Source: Anaerostipes caccae L1-92 (GTDB taxonomy: Bacteria > Bacillota > Clostridia > Lachnospirales > Lachnospiraceae). Taken from it: 64,000 nucleotides of DNA. Below, piece by piece: positions 8,752 to 17,111 of this stretch; the first letter of the stretch is position 1, and each line of letters starts with the position of its first letter. A model generated the notes under the pieces. That model was not told where the DNA came from. It did no database searches and saw only the letters and a list, made by a program, of their open reading frames with translations. Both the position numbers and the translations under genes were made by a program. Location of the stretch: NCBI RefSeq assembly GCF_014467075.1, contig NZ_AP023027.1, positions 3,261,501 through 3,325,500 on the forward strand. The letters are read 5' to 3'.

Positions 8752-8804
8752 ATATAAAAATGACGATAAGTCAAAATCTAACTACACAAAGGAGATATCG
8801 GGGA

Positions 8805-10253
8805 ATGATGACTCGAAATTTTACATTGCTGACGGACCTTTATGAACTGACCATGATGCAGGGATATTACAAGTCCGGCAATGACGAGACCGTGATTTTT
8901 GACGTCTTTTACCGGGACAATCCTTCCGGCAGCGGCTATGCCATTGCCTGCGGACTTGAGCTGGTCATTGATTATATCAAAAACCTGTCTTTCTCATATG
9001 AAGATATTGACTACTTGCGAAGCCTTGACATATTTGATGAAGATTTCCTGGAATACCTTGCAGGATACCATTTTACCGGTGATATTTATGCCATTCCGGA
9101 AGGCACTGTTGTCTTTCCGATGGAGCCGCTCCTGAAGGTGATCGCTCCCATGATGGAAGCCCAGCTGATTGAGACTGCTATATTAAATATTATTAATCAT
9201 CAGAGCCTGATCGCCACGAAAGCCTCCCGCGTCGTCTATGCGGCTGGCGGAAGCGGTGTTATGGAGTTCGGGCTGAGACGTGCCCAGGGAGCTGATGCAG
9301 GGACTTACGGTGCCAGAGCTGCTGTGATCGGCGGATGTGACGGCACCTCCAATGTACTTGCCGGGAAAATGTTTGACCTTCCGGTGCTGGGCACCCATGC
9401 CCACAGCTGGATCATGAGTTTTCCGGACGAATATACAGCATTTAAGACCTATGCCTCTCTGTATCCGGATGCATGTATGCTTCTGGTAGACACTTATGAC
9501 ACATTAAAATCCGGTGTTCCCAACGCCATCCGGGTCTTTAAGGAATTAAGAGATGAGGGACTGCATCCCAGAAAAATCGGAATCCGCTTAGACAGCGGAG
9601 ATCTTGCCTACCTTTCTAAAAAAGCGAGGGCTATGCTGGACGATGCAGGATTTCCCGAAGCCATTATCTCCGCCTCCAGCGATCTGGATGAGAACCTCAT
9701 TCAGAGTTTAAAGCTCCAGGGCGCTCCGATTACCTCCTGGGGAGTCGGCACCAAGCTTATTACCTCCTCAGACTGCCCTGCCTTCGGTGGTGTATATAAG
9801 CTTGCAGCTGCAAAGCATCAGGGTGAAAAAGACTTTACGGCAAAGATCAAGATCTCAGAAAACCCCGCCAAAGTTACAAATCCGGGAAATAAAACTGTTT
9901 ATCGGATTTATGACAAGACTACAGGCAAGATCCGTGCGGATTTGATCTGCCTGACAGACGAAGTTTATTCCAGCAAAGAGGACCTGGTCATATTTGACCC
10001 GATCGCTACCTGGAAAAAATCCACGATTATAGACGGAACCTATATACTCAGAGAACTTCTGGTTCCCGTGTTTCTGAAAGGGCAGTGTGTCTACGAAAAT
10101 CCTTCAGCTATGGAGATCAGAGATTACTGTACCGGAGAGCTCAACACTCTGTGGGACGAGACACGGCGTTTAGTCAATCCTCAAAATGTCTATGTGGATC
10201 TCTCTAAACCTTTGTATGATTTAAAAAATCAGCTGCTGTCCCAAAAGGCGTAA
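8805..10253 (+). CDS. pncB: Nicotinate phosphoribosyltransferase
   Basis: 482 residues, usual length for the Gram-positive enzyme. Converts nicotinate plus PRPP (with ATP) to nicotinate mononucleotide in NAD salvage. Recognisable segments: LTDLYELTMMQGYY at the N-terminus, FGLRRAQG, the THAHSWIMSFP region containing the phosphorylated His, and IRLDSGDLAYLSKKARAML. The start was set at the first of two adjacent ATGs (8805), ten bases after AAAGGAG, rather than an upstream in-frame ATG lacking a ribosome site. plsC follows after 29 bases. Confidence 0.95.
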   Translation: MMTRNFTLLTDLYELTMMQGYYKSGNDETVIFDVFYRDNPSGSGYAIACGLELVIDYIKNLSFSYEDIDYLRSLDIFDEDFLEYLAGYHFTGDIYAIPEGTVVFPMEPLLKVIAPMMEAQLIETAILNIINHQSLIATKASRVVYAAGGSGVMEFGLRRAQGADAGTYGARAAVIGGCDGTSNVLAGKMFDLPVLGTHAHSWIMSFPDEYTAFKTYASLYPDACMLLVDTYDTLKSGVPNAIRVFKELRDEGLHPRKIGIRLDSGDLAYLSKKARAMLDDAGFPEAIISASSDLDENLIQSLKLQGAPITSWGVGTKLITSSDCPAFGGVYKLAAAKHQGEKDFTAKIKISENPAKVTNPGNKTVYRIYDKTTGKIRADLICLTDEVYSSKEDLVIFDPIATWKKSTIIDGTYILRELLVPVFLKGQCVYENPSAMEIRDYCTGELNTLWDETRRLVNPQNVYVDLSKPLYDLKNQLLSQKA

Positions 10254-10282
10254 AACCAAAGAATATTGAAAGGAGAATCTTT

Positions 10283-11020
10283 ATGATTCGTTTTTTTGCT
10301 GATATCGTATATCTGTTTTTCTTTTTGACTCTGACCTTTCCGCTGTATCCTCTCTTTGATCATTGGAACAAAACCGGGCAGGAACACCGCAGAACCGAAA
10401 AGGCACAATCTATGATCATGAATGCCTTTAAAACCTGTCTGAAGTTTGCAGGAACCAAAGTCATCGTGGACGGACGTGAAAATATACCCGAAGACACTGC
10501 AGTCCTGTATGTTGGAAACCACAGCAGTTATTATGACATCCTCTGCAGCTACGTGGCAACACCCCACGGCGCCGGCTTCTTCGCCAAAAATGAGATGGGT
10601 AAGATCCCTTGTCTCAGCCACTGGATGACGTTCATCAACTGCCTGTTTTTGGACAGAAAGAATATTAAAGAAGGTATGAAAACCATCAACAAAGGCACCG
10701 AATACCTGAAAAATGGGTTTTCCATGGTCATCTTTCCGGAGGGTACCAGAAGTCAGGATGAAGATCCCCATACATTTAAAGAAGGAAGCTTAAGACCAGC
10801 TCTCAAGGCAAAGGTACCGGTCATCCCTATGGCTATCAGCGGTACAGCGGATATTCTGGAGAACAACAAAAAATACACTGTGAAGCCTACAGAGGTCCAT
10901 ATCACATTCGGCCGGCCGATCTATCCGGACCAGCTGGACCGCCAGGCCCAGAAACACCTGGGGGCGGCAGTTCGTGAAGAAATTATCGAAATGAGAAAAA
11001 AACATAAGACAATGGCCTGA
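10283..11020 (+). CDS. plsC: 1-acyl-sn-glycerol-3-phosphate acyltransferase
   Basis: 245 residues. Acylates lysophosphatidic acid to phosphatidic acid at the inner face of the membrane. The catalytic HX4D motif is NHSSYYD, the substrate-binding motif is FPEGTRS, and a single N-terminal hydrophobic helix anchors it. The ribosome site is AAAGGAGA. It is probably cotranscribed with pncB (29-base gap). Confidence 0.94.
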   Translation: MIRFFADIVYLFFFLTLTFPLYPLFDHWNKTGQEHRRTEKAQSMIMNAFKTCLKFAGTKVIVDGRENIPEDTAVLYVGNHSSYYDILCSYVATPHGAGFFAKNEMGKIPCLSHWMTFINCLFLDRKNIKEGMKTINKGTEYLKNGFSMVIFPEGTRSQDEDPHTFKEGSLRPALKAKVPVIPMAISGTADILENNKKYTVKPTEVHITFGRPIYPDQLDRQAQKHLGAAVREEIIEMRKKHKTMA

Positions 11021-11034
11021 AAAGATGATATAAT
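11006..11034 (+). promoter_or_regulatory. Candidate promoter before the 156-aa membrane protein
   Basis: TATAAT at 11029-11034 with AAGACA at 11006-11011, spacing 17. The -10 is perfect, the -35 matches four of six. It overlaps the end of plsC and lies 66 bases before the next start codon. Confidence 0.5.
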
Positions 11035-11099
11035 GTTTTTTAGGCGTGCCGTATGAAGGCATGAAGTTTAAGAAGTGAAAAGCCAGGAGGAAGAAAGAA

Positions 11100-11570
11100 A
11101 TGCAAGTATGGATGGTTTTATTGATTATTGCTGTCGTCATTATTGCTGTTCTTGCCATTCTGTATTTTGTAGGAAACAAACTTCAGAAGAAGCAGGAAGC
11201 CCAGCGGGCACAGTTGGAAAGTGCAGCTCAGATGTATTCAATGCTGGTCATTGATAAAAAGAAGATGAAGATGACAGAGGCAGGTTTTCCGAAGATGGTC
11301 ATCGACCAGATTCCGAAGCGCGGCAAGATTGCCAAAGTACCTGTGGTAAAAGTAAAAATCGGGCCGAAGATCACTCCATTGTTATGTGATGAGCTGATCT
11401 ACGATCAAGTGCCTGTCAAAGCCGAGATCAAAGCCAAAGTCAGCGGCATATATATTACCGAAATCCACAATCTGCGCAACGTTGCGCCGCCGCAGGAACC
11501 CAAAGGATTCTTCAAGAAGTTTAAGAAGAAAACGATAGAAGCATCCCGTAATGTTTCAGGCAGGAAATAG
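11100..11570 (+). CDS. Conserved hypothetical single-pass membrane protein
   Basis: 156 residues behind GCCAGGAGGAAGAAA. One N-terminal transmembrane helix (residues 5-26, VLLIIAVVIIAVLAILYFVG) is followed by a basic cytoplasmic region and a lysine-rich tail (GFFKKFKKK). The overall plan, a short anchor plus a cytoplasmic domain of about 120 residues, resembles clostridial proteins of unknown function, and I do not recognise a named domain. A strong bidirectional terminator ends it. Confidence 0.7.
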   Translation: MQVWMVLLIIAVVIIAVLAILYFVGNKLQKKQEAQRAQLESAAQMYSMLVIDKKKMKMTEAGFPKMVIDQIPKRGKIAKVPVVKVKIGPKITPLLCDELIYDQVPVKAEIKAKVSGIYITEIHNLRNVAPPQEPKGFFKKFKKKTIEASRNVSGRK

Positions 11571-11618
11571 GCAGAATCGAAACATAAGAATTAAAAATAT
11601 GACATATACCCGCAAAAG

Positions 11619-11647
11619 CGGCCGATCAAATATGACCGGCCGTTTTT
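11619..11647. terminator. Bidirectional intrinsic terminator
   Basis: Stem CGGCCGATCA/TGACCGGCCG (one mismatch), followed by TTTTTG on the plus strand and preceded by an A-run that would serve the minus strand. It separates the plus-strand membrane-protein gene from the convergent sugar kinase gene, whose stop codon is 2 bases further on. Confidence 0.85.
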
Positions 11648-11648
11648 G

Positions 11649-12746
11649 TTATTTTATAGAAATCTTTTCCCATCCTCTGTCTATCTTTTGTTCCATTTCC
11701 TCCATGCTCAGCAGTCCGCTCAACGAGTCATACTCTGTGACACAGGAGGCTCCCGCCGCTGCACCCAGCTGAAGACATCGGCCGGGATCTTTTCCCTCCA
11801 GAAGGCCTGTAAGGAAAGCGGCAATCGTCACATCTCCTGCCCCCGTTGCAGAACGGACTCTGTCTGCCTGAAAGCTTGGCTCAAACAGTTCTTTGTCCTG
11901 CCATTCTTCCGGCATTTCTAAATTTTCCCCGGTCTTTAGGTACAATCCTTTGACACCGCATTTTATCAGCACGGACCCTGCTCCCCATTGAAGAAGCCTG
12001 TCTGCCAGCGGCGTAATATCTTTCTCTATGTCGAGCACCTCTGTCAAATCTCTTCCGGATGCCCTTTCTATCCATTCATGATATCTCTCTTTGTCAATCA
12101 GAAAACAAATTTCCTCGGCACTCGGCACAAAAAAGTCTACGCTTGGGAGCAGCTTTTGAAACAGCTTCTTCCAGTCAGTATGTGCCGCATCGCAGTCTTC
12201 CTCGATCAGTGTCAGATCCAGAGAAGTCTTCACCCCAAGCTCTTTTACACGGCGATAGATTTCCAGAAGTTCCTCCGGATGTTCAAACATACGCCTCATG
12301 ATCGTGGGATAACCGAGATGAAAGAGATCGGCTCCCGCAATTTCATCAAAATTTATGTCTCTCAATCCAAAGGTATCATTCGCTCCCGGATTGTGAAAAA
12401 AGATTCGGTCGACTCCAGGAGGCGCAAGAACAATGGTATAAGCTGTCGAACACTCTTCCGATACCGCAGCTCCGCGGCTTCCCCCATGACGATTTAAAAT
12501 ATCCAGCACGAGTTTCCCAAAAGCGTCATTTCCCACCTTTCCCATCAGCGACACATCCGCGCCAAAATGTCTGAACGCAAGTCCGGTATTTGCAACGGCT
12601 CCCCCGGTATGGATCGACGCTTCGCCCACCTGCAGAAGTTTGCCCGGCAGAAACCACTCTGAAGCAGTTTTTCTCTTTTCCTGGCTGTCGTGGAATTCAG
12701 GCGTGATATCCAGACAAAGGCATCCTGCAACTACTACTTTTTTCAT
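11649..12746 (-). CDS. PfkB-family carbohydrate kinase
   Basis: 365 residues from the ATG behind AGGAGGTGCTT. The N-terminal VVVAGCLCLDITPEF, the GGAVANTGLAFRHFGADVSLMGKVG motif and the C-terminal SATGAGDVTIAAFLTGLL (anion hole and catalytic Asp of the GAGD motif) are ribokinase/PfkB signatures. It phosphorylates a sugar or nucleoside with ATP; the substrate cannot be assigned. It stands alone, flanked by terminators. Confidence 0.9.
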   Translation of the reverse strand: MKKVVVAGCLCLDITPEFHDSQEKRKTASEWFLPGKLLQVGEASIHTGGAVANTGLAFRHFGADVSLMGKVGNDAFGKLVLDILNRHGGSRGAAVSEECSTAYTIVLAPPGVDRIFFHNPGANDTFGLRDINFDEIAGADLFHLGYPTIMRRMFEHPEELLEIYRRVKELGVKTSLDLTLIEEDCDAAHTDWKKLFQKLLPSVDFFVPSAEEICFLIDKERYHEWIERASGRDLTEVLDIEKDITPLADRLLQWGAGSVLIKCGVKGLYLKTGENLEMPEEWQDKELFEPSFQADRVRSATGAGDVTIAAFLTGLLEGKDPGRCLQLGAAAGASCVTEYDSLSGLLSMEEMEQKIDRGWEKISIK

Positions 12747-12785
12747 AAGCACCTCCTGATCATGAAATAACCCATATAATTATAT

Positions 12786-12822
12786 AAAAGCTGTGTCACC
12801 CTTTTTACAGATGCCACAGCTT
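12786..12822 (-). terminator. Hairpin downstream of the 161-aa membrane protein gene
   Basis: On the minus strand AAGCTGTGGCATC pairs with GGTGACACAGCTT, followed by TTTATATAATTATAT. It falls directly after the stop at 12833 and before the ribosome site of the kinase gene. Confidence 0.6.
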
Positions 12823-12832
12823 CTTAACTCTC

Positions 12833-13318
12833 TTATTTTTTTGCTCTGCGCTCTTCGATCTTTACAATAACATATCCCTGGTCTTCGGTGTCAATGTAGC
12901 CGAGCCTTAAATACTGACCATCTTTCTTAATGTATCCTCCCTGAGTAGAAGGCAGATGATACCCAAACTTCTTAATAAAGCGGTCTCCGTAGGAAAAATG
13001 TACCCCTTTGATGTCGAAGCTCTCCTGTTCCGTATCTTCATTTGTCTCTCCGCCCTTGGACGCCGGAACAAAATTCTCTACATAACCTTCGACTGTTTTG
13101 TAATTCCCCTGTTTATATGTGTGGATGATCCTCACATACCCATAGCAGAATCTGAGAGCCGTCACGGCACAGATCACAAGGCAGACTCCTCCGAGCAGCT
13201 TAAAAAAAGATTTCTTTGACGCTAAAACAAGGATCAGCCCGATCACTCCCAGAATTGCAAACGGAATGACCCAATGGGGCTGTATCGTAAAATTGCTGGC
13301 TTCATACCATAGTTTCAT
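12833..13318 (-). CDS. Hypothetical membrane protein with C-terminal soluble domain
   Basis: 161 residues. Two transmembrane helices (HWVIPFAILGVIGLILVLA and FFKLLGGVCLVICAVTALRF) are followed by a domain of about 85 residues with the pattern GNYKTVEGYVENFVP...FDIKGVHFSYGD. That pattern is reminiscent of small domains seen on other membrane-anchored hypothetical proteins. The start was set at the ATG behind TTGGAGGAATATAT. It lies 16 bases after the HisA-like gene, so it is probably the last gene of that operon. Function unknown. Confidence 0.7.
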   Translation of the reverse strand: MKLWYEASNFTIQPHWVIPFAILGVIGLILVLASKKSFFKLLGGVCLVICAVTALRFCYGYVRIIHTYKQGNYKTVEGYVENFVPASKGGETNEDTEQESFDIKGVHFSYGDRFIKKFGYHLPSTQGGYIKKDGQYLRLGYIDTEDQGYVIVKIEERRAKK

Positions 13319-13334
13319 ATATATTCCTCCAATA

Positions 13335-14108
13335 TCAATCACAATAGCCAAGGACTCTTTCAAATTCCATAGGTCCGCCGAATAAATCCAGAGCGCTGCC
13401 GACGGTCACATCCACTCTGTTTCTTCCTTCTCTTTTGATTAGTTCAAGGTCGGCAAAATCTTTTATACCTCCCGCGTATGTTACAGGGTTTCCCATGTAG
13501 CTTCCAAGAATCCGGACCAGTTCCTCATCGATGCCCTGTCCCTTTCCTTCCACGTCGACCCCATGAACGAGAAATTCGGAGCAGTATTCTTCCATCTCCT
13601 CTAATCGCTCTTTTGTAAAAATGGTGTCTGTAAATTTCTGCCAGCGGTCTGTAACGATATAATACGCTCCGTCCCTCTTCCTGCAGCTGAAATCCAGCAC
13701 CAGATGCTCCCGCCCCACAAGATCCGAAAGCTTTTTCAGTCTCTCAAGCCGGATCATACCTGCGGAAAATACAAAGGAAGTGACGATCACATGGGATGCC
13801 CCCTGTTCGATAAAAAAGGATGCGTTCTCATCAGTGATGCCGCCTCCAACCTGAAGACCTCCCGGAAATTCACGCAGTGCCGCCAATGCCTCCCGGACAT
13901 CCGCATCATAATACTCTGAGCTTTTGGGATTCAGTATGATGATATGGCCTCCGGATAAACGGTGCTTTCTGTATAGTTTACCATAAAAGCCTCCGTCATG
14001 TACCGAAACAAAATTTTCATCTGCTTGGTCTCCTTTGTCCAGCAGGCTGCCTCCCACAATCTGCTTAATCTTTCCGTTATGAATATCAATGCACGGCCTG
14101 AATTTCAT
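13335..14108 (-). CDS. hisA: HisA-family isomerase, eukaryotic-type
   Basis: 257 residues. Phosphoribosylformimino-5-aminoimidazole carboxamide ribotide isomerase of histidine synthesis, a TIM barrel. It has the features of the eukaryotic-type HisA branch: N-terminus MKFRPCIDIHNGKIKQIVGG with the catalytic Asp, insertions such as FYGKLYRKHRLSGGHIIILN, and C-terminal VTYAGGIKDFADL and VDVTVGSALDLFGG. No other his gene lies nearby; it follows the RluA-type synthase by 24 bases. It may be the cell's only HisA or a paralogue, and that cannot be told from here. Confidence 0.88.
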   Translation of the reverse strand: MKFRPCIDIHNGKIKQIVGGSLLDKGDQADENFVSVHDGGFYGKLYRKHRLSGGHIIILNPKSSEYYDADVREALAALREFPGGLQVGGGITDENASFFIEQGASHVIVTSFVFSAGMIRLERLKKLSDLVGREHLVLDFSCRKRDGAYYIVTDRWQKFTDTIFTKERLEEMEEYCSEFLVHGVDVEGKGQGIDEELVRILGSYMGNPVTYAGGIKDFADLELIKREGRNRVDVTVGSALDLFGGPMEFERVLGYCD

Positions 14109-14132
14109 TTCGCCTTCCCTCTTTTCGTGTTT

Positions 14133-14849
14133 CTACCAGGCGTCCAGTTCTTCCAGCATAAAAAACGCCTTCCCTTTCGGCTCCGCCTTAAAGGTACATG
14201 CCTCCCCGGTCACCGGATGCCGAAAACTGATTCTGGTAGCATAGAGTCCTATCTCTTCATATTGTTTCTTCGTCTTTTGAAACTTCTTATTGTATTTCGT
14301 GTCACCGTAAAGTCCAAAGCCTCTGACGGCAAACTGGACCCGGATCTGATGGTGTCTCCCGGTCATGAGATGAATCAGGCAGTAGGTAAGTTTCCCTTCC
14401 CCTGTCTCCACCATATCCAAAACCTCGTAAGACAGCTCCGCTTTCTTTGCCCCCTTCGTTTCTTCCGGCACGGTGCAGGATGTGTTTTTCTTATCGTCTT
14501 TCAGCAGATAATCCGTAAAAACCCCATCCTCTTCAGGGAGCCAGCCGTTTACAATGGCCTGATAATCCTTTTCAAATATATGTTCTCTGATCTGGCGGCT
14601 CAGCTCTGCCGCAGCCTCCTTCGTCCTGGCAAACACCATGACGCCTCCCACGGGACGGTCAAGCCGGTGGACCACATAGAGCTCCGGCTCCCTGTCAAGG
14701 TTCTCCTCAAAAAAGAGCTGATTTTTAAGACTGTGAAATACATCCATATCTCCGCTCTTGTCATCGGCTGTGGGCATCCCCGCCGGCTTTTCACAGACGG
14801 CAATATCCTGATCTTTGTAAAGTACCTTTACTTCTCTTTTTCTTCTCAT
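14133..14849 (-). CDS. RluA-family rRNA/tRNA pseudouridine synthase
   Basis: 238 residues, catalytic domain only (no S4 domain). The active-site motif is HRLDRPVGGVMVFAR with the catalytic Asp, and the LMTGRHHQIRVQFA motif is the conserved RNA-binding/active-site loop. It isomerises uridine to pseudouridine in an RNA that cannot be specified. It starts 8 bases after the response regulator gene and is probably cotranscribed with the two-component system. Confidence 0.92.
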   Translation of the reverse strand: MRRKREVKVLYKDQDIAVCEKPAGMPTADDKSGDMDVFHSLKNQLFFEENLDREPELYVVHRLDRPVGGVMVFARTKEAAAELSRQIREHIFEKDYQAIVNGWLPEEDGVFTDYLLKDDKKNTSCTVPEETKGAKKAELSYEVLDMVETGEGKLTYCLIHLMTGRHHQIRVQFAVRGFGLYGDTKYNKKFQKTKKQYEEIGLYATRISFRHPVTGEACTFKAEPKGKAFFMLEELDAW

Positions 14850-14857
14850 GACCGCTC

Positions 14858-15547
14858 CTACATCTTAAACCGGTATCCGACACCCCATATGGTCTCAATA
14901 TACTGCGGCTTTGCAGTGTTAAGTTCAATCTTCTCCCGAATCTTTTTAATATGGACAGTGACCGTGGCAATGTCTCCGAGAGATTCCATATCCCAAATTT
15001 TATTAAATAATTCCTCTTTTGTAAATACCCTGTTTGGATGGCTGGCAAGAAAAGTTAAAAGGTCAAACTCTTTCGTCGTAAATGCCTTTTCTTCTCCGTT
15101 CAGGTAGACTCTTCGTGCGGTTTTATCAATCTTGAGTCCCCGGATCTCCACTACATCATTTTCCTGGGTGTTGCTGGATACCAGACGGCGGTATCTCTCA
15201 AGATGAGCCTTTACTCTGGCAACCAGTTCGCTCGGACTGAACGGTTTTGTAATATAGTCATCTGCTCCCAGACCCAGCCCCCGGATCTTATCGATATCCT
15301 CCTTCTTGGCAGATACCATCAGGATCGGAATATCTTTTTTCTCCCGGATCTGCTTGCAGATCTCAAAGCCGTCCACACCTGGAAGCATAATGTCCAGAAT
15401 GATCATATCAAAATCCTCGGTAAGGCCCAGTTTCAGACCTTTCTCTCCATCCGTCTCAATCTCTACTTCAAAAGAACTCAGCTCCAGATAATCCTTCTCA
15501 AGCTCTGCGATGGCCAGTTCATCTTCTACAATTAAAACTCTACTCAT
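14858..15547 (-). CDS. OmpR/PhoB-family response regulator
   Basis: 229 residues. Receiver domain with acidic pocket VEDE (8-10) and phosphoacceptor Asp52 (IILDIMLPG), Thr/Lys switch residues (MVSAKKED, TKPFSPSE), then a winged-helix DNA-binding domain (residues about 130-229, EFDLLTFLASHPNRVFTKEELFNKIW...GVGYRFKM). Paired with the sensor kinase, whose start overlaps the end of... the upstream kinase gene by 8 bases (15540-15547). The signal is unknown. Confidence 0.95.
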   Translation of the reverse strand: MSRVLIVEDELAIAELEKDYLELSSFEVEIETDGEKGLKLGLTEDFDMIILDIMLPGVDGFEICKQIREKKDIPILMVSAKKEDIDKIRGLGLGADDYITKPFSPSELVARVKAHLERYRRLVSSNTQENDVVEIRGLKIDKTARRVYLNGEEKAFTTKEFDLLTFLASHPNRVFTKEELFNKIWDMESLGDIATVTVHIKKIREKIELNTAKPQYIETIWGVGYRFKM

Positions 15548-17033
15548 TACTCTCTTCCTCCTGGGTGTCTGCGATTTTATTTAATGTAAAAAATATTGTG
15601 GTGCCGGAGCGCAGCCTGCTCTCCGCCCATATCTCTCCCCCATGTTCTTCAATGATCTTCTTACAGATAGAAAGGCCCAGTCCGCTGCCTCCGGCAGAAT
15701 TCCTGGACATATCCGCGCGGTAGGTTCTGCGGAAAATATTCGGCAGATCCTCTTTGGAAATACCGATACCGTTGTCTTTGATCGCAACCTGAATCTTGCG
15801 GTCCAGCTCTTTTAACGTAATGCTGACCTTGCCCTTTGCTTTATTAGTATACTTGCAGGCATTGTTGATGATGTTGTTCATCACCCGCTTCAGCTGTTCA
15901 GGATCAGCCATGACCGCTACATTTGCGGAACAGTAGTTGCTGTATGAGAACATCATTCCCTTCTGCTCCAGATCTGAACCGATCTCATCCACACAGTCTT
16001 TGAAGTAGGCGTTGATATCGATCTTCCTGAAATTATAAGGTATAATGTTGGAATCGATCTTGGAATACAGGGACAGCTCATTGATCAGCACATCCATGTC
16101 GTTGGCCTTGTTGTAGATCGTCTTAATGTACCGGTCCATCTTCTCCGGCGTGTCCGCCACTCCGTCCATGATCCCCTCAACATATCCTTTGATGGCCGTG
16201 ATCGGCGTCTTTAAGTCATGGGAAATGTTGCTGATCAGATCGCGGTTCTGCTTTTCATAGATAATTCTTGCCTCAATAGACTCTTTTAATTCCGCCCGCA
16301 TGGCATTAAAGGAAGCGCAGAGTTCCCCGATCTCATCCTTGCTGTTGATCTCCACATCGTCGTCTAAGTTGCCCTCCTTGATCCGGTCTGCACCTTCTTT
16401 GAGTTTCTTTAACGGCCTTATGAACTCAGAGTACATAAACCATGAGAGCAGAAAACTGGTGAGGATCAGGATGGCCACAATCGAAAAGAAGACCTGGCTT
16501 ATGATATTCTTATAATGAGGCAGCACCGTCTCCAAATCTGTCAGAATAAACGCAGAGCCTTTGCTTCCGTCGGTATACTGAAAGTCCTGCTGCTTGACAA
16601 GAAAATTTTCCGGTTTCCCGAGAAATACTCCGCTGTCCTGGCTGCTGATTTCACTCCCGAATCTGGGAAGTTTCTTCTCCGTCTCGGTGTGATCTTCTTT
16701 TGTTCCCCTATATATGATCGTCTTTCCCTTTCTGATGACCAGATAGGACTCTTTTTCTTTTAACCTCTGATTGATCCTCTTTAAGTAATCTGCATCCTCA
16801 AAGGCCGCGGGATTCTCAATGGCACTCCTCTTCAAGTCGTTGAAACAGGACTTGGTCTCATTGTTCATCGTCTTTAACGGATTGGCGAATCCTTCGATTC
16901 CATTGGAATATATGTTTTCGTTGGTTGTCCGGATATACCCTACACTTAAAGCAGCGATTGATACTACCATCAAGAAAATCGGCAGTATAATCGCTGGCAA
17001 AAATATAATTCTTACTTTGTTCACTACTTTCAT
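15540..17033 (-). CDS. Membrane sensor histidine kinase
   Basis: 497 residues. Transmembrane helix about 9-31, an extracellular sensing region about 32-178, a second helix about 179-200, a HAMP linker (IRPLKKLKEGADRIKEGNL), HisKA with phosphorylated His272 (NISHDLKTPITAIKGY), and HATPase_c with N-box (NNIINNACKYTN), G1 (KDNGIGI) and G2 (GGSGLGLSICKKII). It autophosphorylates and passes phosphate to the downstream response regulator. First gene of the operon kinase-regulator-RluA-HisA-membrane protein; ribosome site GGAAGGTACGGGG. Confidence 0.95.
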   Translation of the reverse strand: MKVVNKVRIIFLPAIILPIFLMVVSIAALSVGYIRTTNENIYSNGIEGFANPLKTMNNETKSCFNDLKRSAIENPAAFEDADYLKRINQRLKEKESYLVIRKGKTIIYRGTKEDHTETEKKLPRFGSEISSQDSGVFLGKPENFLVKQQDFQYTDGSKGSAFILTDLETVLPHYKNIISQVFFSIVAILILTSFLLSWFMYSEFIRPLKKLKEGADRIKEGNLDDDVEINSKDEIGELCASFNAMRAELKESIEARIIYEKQNRDLISNISHDLKTPITAIKGYVEGIMDGVADTPEKMDRYIKTIYNKANDMDVLINELSLYSKIDSNIIPYNFRKIDINAYFKDCVDEIGSDLEQKGMMFSYSNYCSANVAVMADPEQLKRVMNNIINNACKYTNKAKGKVSITLKELDRKIQVAIKDNGIGISKEDLPNIFRRTYRADMSRNSAGGSGLGLSICKKIIEEHGGEIWAESRLRSGTTIFFTLNKIADTQEEESNE

Positions 17034-17067
17034 GACCCCGTACCTTCCTGCTGCTTTTGGTACTTCT

Positions 17068-17073
17068 ATTATA
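17068..17073 (-). promoter_or_regulatory. -10 element upstream of the sensor kinase operon
   Basis: TATAAT on the minus strand within ATGATATAATAG, 35 bases before the kinase start codon. The -35 region at 17 bases spacing (CTCTTT) is poor, so an activator, perhaps the cognate response regulator, may be needed. Confidence 0.5.
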
Positions 17074-17111
17074 TCATAGGAAAGTGGGAAAAAGAGTATT
17101 TGAATAAAGTT

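Noticed and set aside
8754-8804. Earlier in-frame start for pncB at 8760
   Set aside because: It would overlap the promoter's start region and lacks a ribosome site; ATG 8805 follows AAAGGAG.
13998-15107. 369-codon plus-strand open frame
   Set aside because: It lies antisense to the HisA, RluA and response-regulator genes, has no ribosome site or recognisable domain, and arises from their codon bias.
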